Source: an uncultured Treponema sp.
Lineage (GTDB): Bacteria; Spirochaetota; Spirochaetia; Treponematales; Treponemataceae
Direction of reading: 5' to 3'
NCBI GenBank assembly: GCA_937894335.1
Contig: CALCRU010000055.1
Coordinates: 62,001-126,000 of the forward strand
Length of the DNA: 64,000 nt
Shown here piece after piece: positions 8,002-15,706 of this stretch (position 1 is its first letter; each line of letters starts with the position of its first letter). Under the pieces are notes generated by a model. It was given only the letters and a program-made list of their open reading frames with translations. It had not been told where the DNA came from and did not search any database. Made by a program: the position numbers and the translations under genes.

Positions 8002-8848
8002 GGGGACCTCCTGCCCAGTTCAACTTGCTTTGCAGGGCGTTGTAAAACTGAACTTGCGAAGATGCAACAAGAGTGGCCTTGTGTGCGGCAGTTCTTAAGA
8101 TGACTACATCGTCAGTAAAAAGTTCAAAGTCAATCTGACCGTCTGCAGAAAGTCCTGTCTGAACTCTGGAAGGCAGAATGGTTATGGCTAGCTCTCCCTC
8201 AGGACTAAACAGAAGCGGTCTTGCAGAAAGACTAAAGGAACTTATGGGAGTAAGCAGAAGGGCATCCAAAGAAGGGTCTATAATTGGTCCACCTGCTGCA
8301 GCGGAATATGCCGTTGAGCCTGTAGCTGTTGCTACAATGATTCCGTTAGCCTTAAAGGGACCAAGGTTTGAATGGTTGAATGCAACATCCATGTTTATAA
8401 GACGGGATGCGGCGGTACTGGAAATTACCACATCGTTAAGGGCTGTTGTCTTAAATACTGTTGAGCCGCCCCGCAAAACCTCACAACTTACCAGTGAACG
8501 AGAACTTACCGAAGATCTGCCCTCAAGAAACTTTAACAGTTCTTCCTGCCAACGGTCTGCACGAACTCCTGCAAGAAAACCAAATTCCCCAAGGTTTACA
8601 GGAAAAACGGGAATGTTACGAGGAGCACATTCTCGGGAAGCAAAAAGAACTGTTCCGTCACCGCCCAAAGTAATTACAAAATCATGTTCGTCAAAGGCTG
8701 ATTTTATTTCGTCACCCCTACACTCGGTACCGTCATAAGAAAAGACTGAACTTTTTACGCCCTTAGACTCAAGAAAATCCTGAATCTTAGGGTAAAGAGA
8801 AAGTGCGTCTTTTTTGAAGGTGTTTACAATCAGCAGGCAGTGATTCAT
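7994..8848 (-). CDS. nadK: NAD kinase
   Basis: Phosphorylates NAD to NADP (284 aa). The family motifs are present: GGDGTVLFA near residue 60, FPVNLGEFGFLAG, the NGIIVATATGSTAY loop and the C-terminal LSARPLL region. The start is the ATG giving MNHCLLIV, with GGGGGAG 6 nt upstream; a TTG five codons earlier lies inside that ribosome site and is rejected. Operon with recN. Confidence 0.95.
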   Translation of the reverse strand: MNHCLLIVNTFKKDALSLYPKIQDFLESKGVKSSVFSYDGTECRGDEIKSAFDEHDFVITLGGDGTVLFASRECAPRNIPVFPVNLGEFGFLAGVRADRWQEELLKFLEGRSSVSSRSLVSCEVLRGGSTVFKTTALNDVVISSTAASRLINMDVAFNHSNLGPFKANGIIVATATGSTAYSAAAGGPIIDPSLDALLLTPISSFSLSARPLLFSPEGELAITILPSRVQTGLSADGQIDFELFTDDVVILRTAAHKATLVASSQVQFYNALQSKLNWAGGPRA

Positions 8849-8866
8849 TTTTCGCTCCCCCAACTG

Positions 8867-9991
8867 TTACGGCAAAGTAGAAAGAACCTTAACTATGCGG
8901 GAAGCATCTTTCTGTCCCAGCCTTGGATAGAGGGGAAACAGCGCGCACCTAAGCAGAAGAGAATTTGCACACATGCACTGGGAAGCAAGAGATTCCTGCC
9001 TTAGAGCGATTATTGAATTTTCGTAGGCCTGACGGACTTCTATGCCTTTCTTCTGAGCATAGGCCTTTACATCTTTAAATCCAGTGTTAAGTACAAGGGG
9101 GAAGGAATAAATTGTAGAGCCATAATCCTGAGCGCGTACAAAAGTCTTGTGCTTGCCTGACATTATTGCTCTTGTGTAAAGGGTGTAAAGTTCACGCCTC
9201 ATTTTTTCGTTACGCTTGAATTCTTTTGTCTCAACATAAGCTAGGGCGGCGTTCATGTCTGGCATTAAATCTGTGGAGGGGGCTTCTTCTGCAATTCTTT
9301 TAAGAACACTCCATTCACGGCGACCGGGAGCCATTACTACGGCACCACCACCGGCTGTAACCACATCTCTATCTTCCATGCCAAAGATGGCGTAGACTCC
9401 GTACATGCCGGCCCTCTTACCCTTTGGTTCATCGTCAGCGTCTTCTGGATTTTGCGATTCTCCTTCCGCTGGCTTTTTTTCCTTAGGCTTTGCGGCTGCA
9501 TCACCTTCCTTTACTTCTTCGGGATAGAATGCAAATGCCGACTGGGATATGTCTTCTACAATAGGAATGTTAAGCGAAAGATATGCCTGAATGTCTGGCA
9601 GAACGCCCATGCCCTCATGCAGGACAAAAATGCGTCCTCCATCCTTAATGCCCTGTTCAACAAGTTCTGGTGGAACAAGGCCGTCTTCTTCGCGAACATC
9701 AAGAACAAGAGCGGAATAGCCCAAAGCCTCAACAGTCTGAATCTGCCAGGCAGGAGCAAGAGCAGAAAGCATTACCTTTCCGTCTTTGGGAATATCAAGA
9801 GCCCTTAGCACATAATCAAGCGCGATGGCAGGACTGCGAACGGTAACGGCTCCGTCACATCCAGTAAGTTCTTTTACCGTCTGCACGAGTTTTTGACCCA
9901 TTTCGCCTGCGCCAAGCTGTTCGTTTACCATGCAGGTAAGAACGGCCTCCATTTCTTTGCGTCTGATTGTAGAGCTGTAAGTCTGAATCAT
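8867..9991 (-). CDS. DegT/DnrJ/EryC1-like protein lacking the PLP lysine
   Basis: A 374-aa protein with the fold type I aminotransferase layout of the DegT/DnrJ/StrS family: the start region with QLGAGEMG, a nucleotide-sugar-like core, and IVEDISQSAFAF, which matches the family 'EDAAQA' segment binding PLP. Where the family has the F-x-P-T-K lysine before a Gly-rich turn, this protein reads FGMEDRDVVTAGGGAVV with no lysine. A charged low-complexity insert of about 35 residues (Glu/Lys/Pro-rich, residues 160-195) separates the two. It is therefore probably not an aminotransferase; it may bind a sugar nucleotide or have a structural role. It lies between cheW and nadK. Confidence 0.75.
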   Translation of the reverse strand: MIQTYSSTIRRKEMEAVLTCMVNEQLGAGEMGQKLVQTVKELTGCDGAVTVRSPAIALDYVLRALDIPKDGKVMLSALAPAWQIQTVEALGYSALVLDVREEDGLVPPELVEQGIKDGGRIFVLHEGMGVLPDIQAYLSLNIPIVEDISQSAFAFYPEEVKEGDAAAKPKEKKPAEGESQNPEDADDEPKGKRAGMYGVYAIFGMEDRDVVTAGGGAVVMAPGRREWSVLKRIAEEAPSTDLMPDMNAALAYVETKEFKRNEKMRRELYTLYTRAIMSGKHKTFVRAQDYGSTIYSFPLVLNTGFKDVKAYAQKKGIEVRQAYENSIIALRQESLASQCMCANSLLLRCALFPLYPRLGQKDASRIVKVLSTLP

Positions 9992-10010
9992 TTTTTATTC
10001 TATTTCTCCA

Positions 10011-10502
10011 CTACCGGCGTGGTTCCAGAATTTTCTGAAGTTCCTTAGGATTAAAGAGTTTGCGTGTGTCAAGGATAATAAGGTAACCGGAAGTTTCCTG
10101 ACGCACTACGCCTTGAATGTATTCCGTACCGATTCCGCTGAACATCTGTGGCGGAGGTTTAATTTCTCCCTTGTCTACAGAAACAACACGGGCAACGCGG
10201 TCAATGATAATGCCAATTTTGTTACCCTCAATGTCCAAAATGATGAATCCACCCTCATCGTCACCGAGGGAATCTTCCGAAGTAAGAACGGCCTGCTTGA
10301 TGTGGAAGCGCTTATGCAAGTTCATAATAGGAATAATTTCGCCACGCAGATTGATTATTCCTTCTACATAGTAAGGCGCATTGGGAATGGGGCGCACATC
10401 CTGCACGCGGACAATTTCCTTAACGTCCATTATGTCAACACCATAAAGCTCCTCGCCAAGCTGGAATGTAACAAGCTGAAGCTGGGTATTTTCGTCGGCC
10501 AT
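10011..10502 (-). CDS. cheW: Chemotaxis coupling protein CheW
   Basis: A 163-aa stand-alone CheW that links chemoreceptors to CheA. Core motifs: LVTFQLGEELYGVDIMDVKEI at the N-terminus, VRPIPNAPYYVEGIINLRGEIIPI in the middle, then IDRVARVV and a C-terminal LIILDTRKL. The start has a GGAGA site. It is not in the main che operon (49523-54373), which has its own CheW fused to a CheR-like domain. Confidence 0.95.
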   Translation of the reverse strand: MADENTQLQLVTFQLGEELYGVDIMDVKEIVRVQDVRPIPNAPYYVEGIINLRGEIIPIMNLHKRFHIKQAVLTSEDSLGDDEGGFIILDIEGNKIGIIIDRVARVVSVDKGEIKPPPQMFSGIGTEYIQGVVRQETSGYLIILDTRKLFNPKELQKILEPRR

Positions 10503-10563
10503 TTATTATCTCCTCTATAAAAAGCAGTATCCTCTTTACTGTATTTTACACTATAAAACCAAT

Positions 10564-11325
10564 CTAGTCTACTATAAAAAGCGAAAGAACGGCAACTTTT
10601 CTTATACCGTAACTTTTAAGCAGGAGGGAACATTCTTGAACAGTCGCCCCCGTTGTAATAACATCATCAAGAAGAACCGCCTCCTCTGGGGGCTGCCCAG
10701 GATTTTTAAGGTCAAGGGCAAAGGAAAGGCTACCAGAAAGACGACCCGCCCTATCCTTTTTTTTCTGTTGGTCGGAAGACAGCCTAGTTAGGGCATGTAC
10801 AATCCTTACCCCGTAGCGCATCTTAAGGACATTGCACACATCGTCAATCTGATCCCAGCCCTTTACCCTTATCTTACCCGGACGGGGAGGCACAGGAACC
10901 ACAGTCATGCATCCAGAATGCCTTAGAAAGTTCATTACCGCCTCGGCAAACATAAGACACAAGGCCCTTTGCCCCTGCATCTTCCACGCAAACAGCAGAT
11001 TCTTGTACCAGAGCCTGTAGGGGTGCAAAGCAAATACAGAGTCCGCACCAGAAATAACCCTCTGCTCCCTGCACTCCATGCACACACCCAGTTCGCTAAC
11101 AAGAAGCCTTCCGCAATAGGGACACCTTTGGGCAGTCGAAAAAGCCTCTGGTCCACCTACGAACAAACTGCCGCATCTGGTGCACAGGGAAGAACCATAC
11201 ACCCTCTTACCGCAGGCAAGGCAGGTCTCCTCGCCAAACAAAAAGGAAAGCATGGTTCTAAGCAAAAAGGACAAAGAAGTCCTGCAGTCAAAGAGAAATT
11301 TTCTAATGTTCACTTTATTTGCCAT
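10564..11325 (-). CDS. ComF family phosphoribosyltransferase-like protein
   Basis: A 253-aa ComF/GntX protein. It has two zinc-ribbon-like pairs (CLACG ... CTRCG and CPYCG ... CMEC, residues about 35-85) and a C-terminal type I phosphoribosyltransferase site EAVLLDDVITTGAT. Family members act in DNA uptake or related nucleotide handling; the exact reaction is unknown. No Shine-Dalgarno site precedes the chosen ATG; a TATTAT box ends 5 nt before it, so a leaderless start is possible. A start at Met25, closer to the zinc motif, cannot be excluded. Confidence 0.85.
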   Translation of the reverse strand: MANKVNIRKFLFDCRTSLSFLLRTMLSFLFGEETCLACGKRVYGSSLCTRCGSLFVGGPEAFSTAQRCPYCGRLLVSELGVCMECREQRVISGADSVFALHPYRLWYKNLLFAWKMQGQRALCLMFAEAVMNFLRHSGCMTVVPVPPRPGKIRVKGWDQIDDVCNVLKMRYGVRIVHALTRLSSDQQKKKDRAGRLSGSLSFALDLKNPGQPPEEAVLLDDVITTGATVQECSLLLKSYGIRKVAVLSLFIVD

Positions 11326-11363
11326 ACACTATAATAATATAAGAGAATAAGCAAAAATGAACA

Positions 11364-12470
11364 CTAAACCCTCTGTTCAGGAGCGTTTTCCCATGCACTT
11401 TTTATTAAAAGATGGACGGTCTTCATAACCGCTTCCCTTGTTTTGGAATCCAGATGGGCGGCGGCTTTTACCATTTTAGTAACGCTGTTCCACCAGTTTT
11501 CGGAAAGTTCGGAGTTTGTAGAGGCGTCAGTGTGAGAAAGAATTCCAAAGACGGTTTCTATGAACAGTTCCTTTTGATCAAGCGAAAGCTCGTTAAACCA
11601 GCCGTTAATAGTTGCGCCCAAAAACTTACTCTGACTGTTCGTGTCTGGAAGTTCCTCAAAGCATCCAGGACCCACATACCAAGTAAAGGGGTCATGCTGC
11701 ATAATACCTTTTCCGTCACTAGCAACAGTAACAAAACGGTCATCGTGGTCAAAGAGCATTCCTACAACAGAAAGTTCAGGAACAAAAGAATGCACCCTGT
11801 CACGGATTGCACGGTAGTCACCGCTTACAAAAAAATCCTTTTTAAAACCGGGACCGTCATTGTTAAACACGGCTCCAATCCTCTTTTTTACATCGTAAGA
11901 GGCGTGGCTTGCGGCATACAGGGAAAGGTTTCCTCCCTTGGAATGACCGCCTACATAAATCGTACCCTTTATGTTTTTTGCCGCATTTTCAAGATACTCA
12001 AGGGCATCCCTCTGGGCAGGAACCACATCCTTTACGCCAAGATTAAAGTCTTCCTTCCAACCCACTATAGTGTCGTCAGTTCCACGAAAAGCAATAAAGG
12101 CCCAGTCGTCAGAAATAAAAGTCGTTGCCGAAAACTGCTCTTCTGCGACAGTGTCCAGAACATCAACATGGGCGCCTACAAGAAGATTTCCAAAGCGCTC
12201 ACTCTGGGCAGCAGTCTGCAAAAGTCCAACCGTTTCCTGACTAAGGTGGGAGCAAATCTGACTGCGCTCAACAAAATCTGGGGAAGAGGAAAAACGGGAC
12301 TCAGCCTCCTGCAGTGTAACAAAATCCTTTTTCTTAAAGTCCGAAGTAATCAGTCCATAAAAGCGGGCATAACTCAGGGAACACAGAATGAGGGCATCAA
12401 CCTCGTTAAATTCAGCACGGGAAAAATCAATGTCGCCTCGCCAAAAAATATAGTCCAGAATGTTTGCCAT
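11364..12470 (-). CDS. DUF2974 (Mbeg1-like) alpha/beta hydrolase
   Basis: A 368-aa cytoplasmic protein. The nucleophile elbow GGHSKGG (residues about 180-186, G-x-S-x-G) and the upstream FIAFRGTDDTIVGWKEDF are lipase-3-like features of the DUF2974 family, whose members often start MANILDY...W.GD as here. The start is the ATG at 12470 with AGAGGT 4 nt upstream; an earlier in-frame ATG would put the ribosome site inside the gene. The substrate is unknown, possibly a lipid or ester. Confidence 0.82.
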   Translation of the reverse strand: MANILDYIFWRGDIDFSRAEFNEVDALILCSLSYARFYGLITSDFKKKDFVTLQEAESRFSSSPDFVERSQICSHLSQETVGLLQTAAQSERFGNLLVGAHVDVLDTVAEEQFSATTFISDDWAFIAFRGTDDTIVGWKEDFNLGVKDVVPAQRDALEYLENAAKNIKGTIYVGGHSKGGNLSLYAASHASYDVKKRIGAVFNNDGPGFKKDFFVSGDYRAIRDRVHSFVPELSVVGMLFDHDDRFVTVASDGKGIMQHDPFTWYVGPGCFEELPDTNSQSKFLGATINGWFNELSLDQKELFIETVFGILSHTDASTNSELSENWWNSVTKMVKAAAHLDSKTREAVMKTVHLLIKSAWENAPEQRV

Positions 12471-12550
12471 ACTAACCTCTACTTTCATATAATATAGCAA
12501 AAAAATGCTCCCTTGTGTATAATTGACAAAACTTTTATAGCGAGGATTTT

Positions 12551-13264
12551 ATGGAAGTAAAACTTGAATCAGAAATTGCACGCACTGAATATCCTGGAAG
12601 GGGAATTGTAATAGGCCTTAGCAAAGACGGAAAAACGGCCGTAACAGCCTACTTTATCATGGGAAGAAGCGAAAACAGCCGCAACCGTGTTTTTGTTACC
12701 GAAGGTGAAGGAATCCGCACACAGGCTTTTGACCCAGCAAAACTTTCAGATCCAAGCCTGATTATCTACGCTCCTGTGCGCGTACTGGGAAAGAACACAA
12801 TCGTAACAAACGGAGACCAGACCGACACCGTTTACGAGGGAATGTCAAAGGGACTTACATTTGAACAGTCACTTAAGAGCAGGACATTTGAGCCAGATGC
12901 ACCAAACTTTACTCCCCGCATTTCAGGACTCCTTCATGTGGAAGATAAAAAATTCGACTACAGCATGAGCATTTTAAAGAGCGATGACGGAGACTCTTCC
13001 TGCCACAACCGCTACACCTTTACATACGAAAATCCCAAAAAAGGAACGGCAAGATTCATCCACACATATGAAGACAACGGTAATCCCCTGCCCAGCTTTA
13101 AAGGCGAGCCTGTTGCGGTAACACTTCCAGAAGGTTCAATTGATAATGTAACCGATGCAATTTGGAAGAGCCTTAACCAGGACAACAAGGTGTCCCTCTT
13201 CGTGCGATTCATAAACATAGAAGACGGAACTTACGAGACCAGAATCGTAAACAAAAATAAATAA
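12551..13264 (+). CDS. PurO-like (IMP cyclohydrolase family) protein
   Basis: A 237-aa protein of the PurO fold. It opens with TEYPGRGIVIGLSKDGKTA and continues AYFIMGRSENSRNR, matching the family in which archaeal PurO closes FAICAR to IMP. The start has GAGGA upstream. It stands alone between a divergent hydrolase gene and a convergent regulator, with no purine genes nearby. In bacteria the role of this family is less certain than in archaea. Confidence 0.72.
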   Translation: MEVKLESEIARTEYPGRGIVIGLSKDGKTAVTAYFIMGRSENSRNRVFVTEGEGIRTQAFDPAKLSDPSLIIYAPVRVLGKNTIVTNGDQTDTVYEGMSKGLTFEQSLKSRTFEPDAPNFTPRISGLLHVEDKKFDYSMSILKSDDGDSSCHNRYTFTYENPKKGTARFIHTYEDNGNPLPSFKGEPVAVTLPEGSIDNVTDAIWKSLNQDNKVSLFVRFINIEDGTYETRIVNKNK

Positions 13265-13281
13265 TCCTGACAGGATAAATC

Positions 13282-13602
13282 CTAGTAGGATATTTCACCC
13301 TCAAGAACCCTGCGGAATGCGGAATTTTCCTTTTTGAGTTCCTTGCTTCCGCGGGTAATGTTACACAGCGAGAGGTTGTATTTTTTTGCAATCTCACGCT
13401 GAGTGGTTCCGGCATAAAGGGCCTTTACAAGGCACCACCTCTTTGCCAGATCCTTGCGCTCGGCCGGCGAAACAAGGCAGTCAAGAAACTCCCTCATAAA
13501 CTGTTCGTCTTTTATTCCGGTAAGGATTCTGCACACCTGAGAAAAGGACTCTTCAAATTCCTTTGCAGTAGAACTTGTCACTTCAGTTTTCTTTGTAGCC
13601 AT
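13282..13602 (-). CDS. TrpR/YerC family transcriptional regulator
   Basis: A 106-aa protein of the Trp repressor fold. LVSPAERKDLAKRW matches the first helices, and the helix-turn-helix is TTQREIAKKYNLSLCNITRG (residues about 66-85), ending in the family sequence ITRGSKEL. Whether it responds to tryptophan cannot be told. There is no Shine-Dalgarno site (GCCCCC precedes the ATG), and the -10 box ends 6 nt before the start codon, so the mRNA is predicted to be leaderless. Confidence 0.85.
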   Translation of the reverse strand: MATKKTEVTSSTAKEFEESFSQVCRILTGIKDEQFMREFLDCLVSPAERKDLAKRWCLVKALYAGTTQREIAKKYNLSLCNITRGSKELKKENSAFRRVLEGEISY

Positions 13603-13608
13603 GGGGGC

Positions 13609-13636
13609 ATTGTAGCATATTTTAAGAAAAAATCAA
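13609..13636 (-). promoter_or_regulatory. Promoter of the TrpR-family gene, leaderless geometry
   Basis: TTGATT (13631-13636), a 16-nt spacer and TACAAT (13609-13614), minus strand. Only six bases lie between the -10 box and the ATG, so the expected first transcribed base is the A of the start codon. Confidence 0.65.
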
Positions 13637-13736
13637 ATATATGCAACAAACAAGACTGTACATGCTATCAGAAAATGTGTCGGTCAAATCCACGGTTGCG
13701 CGAATTTGGTATCAGACTCGCTCTGCTCGCACGCGC

Positions 13737-13764
13737 AAAATGGATTTGCCACAGCATTTTCTTA
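13737..13764. repeat. 28-bp direct repeat, copy 1
   Basis: Identical to 13883-13910 except one base: AAAATG, then G (copy 1) or T (copy 2), then ATTTGCCACAGCATTTTCTTA in parts. Copy 2 ends two bases before the stop codon of the ABC transporter gene. Confidence 0.85.
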
Positions 13765-13882
13765 CCGCATGCACAGTTTTCTTTGCATGACACTTTTTCA
13801 GTCCTTTTTCGCTTACGCCTGTCTTTCCTGCACACCTTTTCACCGCAGGGCTTTTCTTAGCGTAAGATTTTTATCTCTTTGT

Positions 13883-13910
13883 AAAATGTATTTGCCACAG
13901 CATTTTCTTA
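13883..13910. repeat. 28-bp direct repeat, copy 2
   Basis: Second copy of the repeat at 13737-13764, 146 bp downstream, just outside the end of the minus-strand ABC transporter gene. Confidence 0.85.
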
Positions 13911-13912
13911 TA

Positions 13913-15706
13913 CTACAGAAGTTCAAACTGGGAACTATAGAGTTTGTAGTACTCGCCTTTTTTTGCCATCAGTTCGTAGTGAGAGCCTGCCTCTATAATT
14001 TTTCCGTGATCAACATAAAAAATAGTCTCGCAGTTTTTTATTGTAGAAAGTCTGTGGGCAATAATAAAGCTGGTCCTTCCCCTAAGCAGTTTGTAAAGCC
14101 CCTTCTGCAAAAGAATTTCCGTCTCTGTGTCGATTGAACTTGTGGCCTCGTCAAGAATAAGAATTCTCGGGTCAGCAAGAAGAGCCCTTGCAAAGGAAAT
14201 AAGTTGTCTTTGTCCTGCAGAAAGCCGTGAGCCTCTTTCCCTTACTTCCGTATTGTATCCTTTTTCCATCTGCATTATAAAGTCATGGGCGCACACTGTC
14301 TTTGCCGCAGCCACAACATCTTCGTCAGAAGCATTCATATTTCCGTAACGGATGTTGTCCATGATTGTTCCCTTAAATATAAAGCTGTCCTGCATCATTA
14401 CTCCCATCTGGGTGCGAAGGGAATTTATGGTCATGTTCTGCAAGTCGTTTCCGTCAACAAGAATGCTTCCTGAGGTAGGATTGTAAAATCGACTCAGAAG
14501 GTTTACCAGCGTACTCTTTCCGGCACCTGTTGGTCCTACTATTGCAACAGAATCTCCCGGCATAACAGTAAAACTTACATCATCCAAAACCCTTATGTCG
14601 TCTTCATAGCAGAAAGACACATTTTTGTACTCCACTTTTCCCGTTATGGGAGGAAGCACTTTTGCATTTGGCGAATCGCAAACGGTAACGGGAGTGTCTA
14701 TAGTTTCAAAAATACGCTCCACATAGGAAACTGCCGTAAGGAGATTGTTTATAAAATCCGCAAGAGTCTGAATAGGCTGCCAGAAACGGCTGATGTATGC
14801 AGTAAAGGCAACCAGAGTTCCCACTGTAACAGCAGAACCACCCATGCTAAATCCTGTAATTATCCAGCGGACTCCAAGGGCATAGACTGCAACTGTTGTA
14901 GCCGTAGAAATTATCTGAACAAAGGGACCCATTAAAAATCCTATGCGGACTGCATGAAGCCAAGCTCTTCTGTATGCTCCAGAAAGATTGTCAAATATGC
15001 GGATGTTTTCTTCTTCCCTAACAAAGGACTGAGTTACCCTGATTCCGTTTATGCTTTCTGAAATATATGCATTAAGGTTTGACTGCTTGTTGCTCTGCAC
15101 CCTCCACAGCTTTCTCTGATGCTTTTTAAGAACCGTAACATAAAGGATGAATACGGGAAGTCCGCACAAGACCACAAGGGTAAGAGGCACATTTATTGCA
15201 AACATAAATGCAATTATGAATATGAGGGAACACAAGTCTGTTACCGTGTTTACAAGACCGTTGGAAAGAACATCAGAAAGATTGTTTACATAGTTTACAA
15301 TACGAACCTGAATTTTTCCATGAGGACGGGAATCAAAATAGGAAAAGGGAAGTTTCAAGACATGCTCAAACAGGTCGTAGCGCAAGTCGTGAACTATGCT
15401 TTGTCCCACATTTGTCATAATCCTGATTTTTATTTTCATTGCAACAACAGTAAAAAGTGAAATCGCAAGCATGGCTCCACCCAGCATCAGTATTGATTTA
15501 AAATCCTTTGTCGGAATAAAGTTGTCCATAATCAACTTAAGGAAGTAAGGAAAAAGCATGCCCAGAGCAGCCGTAATCAGCATAAGGAAAATAATCATTA
15601 CCATGCTTTTTGCGTGAGGCTTTACATATTTTCCTAAGCGCAGAAGCTGTGCAAAGTCGTAGGACTCTTCAAGACTTTCGTCCACATCATATTTATTTCT
15701 TGCCAT
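13913..15706 (-). CDS. ABC exporter half-transporter, consensus-site subunit
   Basis: A 597-aa type IV (MsbA/LmrA-like) exporter subunit: six transmembrane helices (residues about 30-320) and a nucleotide-binding domain. Walker A is GPTGAGKST, Walker B is ILILDEATSSID with the catalytic Glu, and the H-loop is IIAHRLSTI, all canonical. The signature is LSAGQ rather than LSGGQ. It starts directly after the stop of the partner gene (AGGATAGGTAA ribosome site inside its end). With the partner it forms a heterodimer (see findings). The exported substrate is unknown. Confidence 0.92.
   Translation of the reverse strand: MARNKYDVDESLEESYDFAQLLRLGKYVKPHAKSMVMIIFLMLITAALGMLFPYFLKLIMDNFIPTKDFKSILMLGGAMLAISLFTVVAMKIKIRIMTNVGQSIVHDLRYDLFEHVLKLPFSYFDSRPHGKIQVRIVNYVNNLSDVLSNGLVNTVTDLCSLIFIIAFMFAINVPLTLVVLCGLPVFILYVTVLKKHQRKLWRVQSNKQSNLNAYISESINGIRVTQSFVREEENIRIFDNLSGAYRRAWLHAVRIGFLMGPFVQIISTATTVAVYALGVRWIITGFSMGGSAVTVGTLVAFTAYISRFWQPIQTLADFINNLLTAVSYVERIFETIDTPVTVCDSPNAKVLPPITGKVEYKNVSFCYEDDIRVLDDVSFTVMPGDSVAIVGPTGAGKSTLVNLLSRFYNPTSGSILVDGNDLQNMTINSLRTQMGVMMQDSFIFKGTIMDNIRYGNMNASDEDVVAAAKTVCAHDFIMQMEKGYNTEVRERGSRLSAGQRQLISFARALLADPRILILDEATSSIDTETEILLQKGLYKLLRGRTSFIIAHRLSTIKNCETIFYVDHGKIIEAGSHYELMAKKGEYYKLYSSQFELL

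Larger units (their letters stand above)
13603..13912. other. Intergenic region of 310 nt with repeats, no gene seen
   Basis: Besides the promoter at 13609-13636 it holds a 28-bp direct repeat (13737-13764 and 13883-13910). Between the copies is a nested inverted repeat: CTTACGC 13812-13818 with GCGTAAG 13860-13866. No reading frame with a ribosome site was seen. Confidence 0.6.

Noticed and set aside
11412..12497. Long open frame (361 codons) on the plus strand
   Set aside because: Fully antisense to the DUF2974 hydrolase, no ribosome site, low-quality protein composition; a shadow of the real gene.
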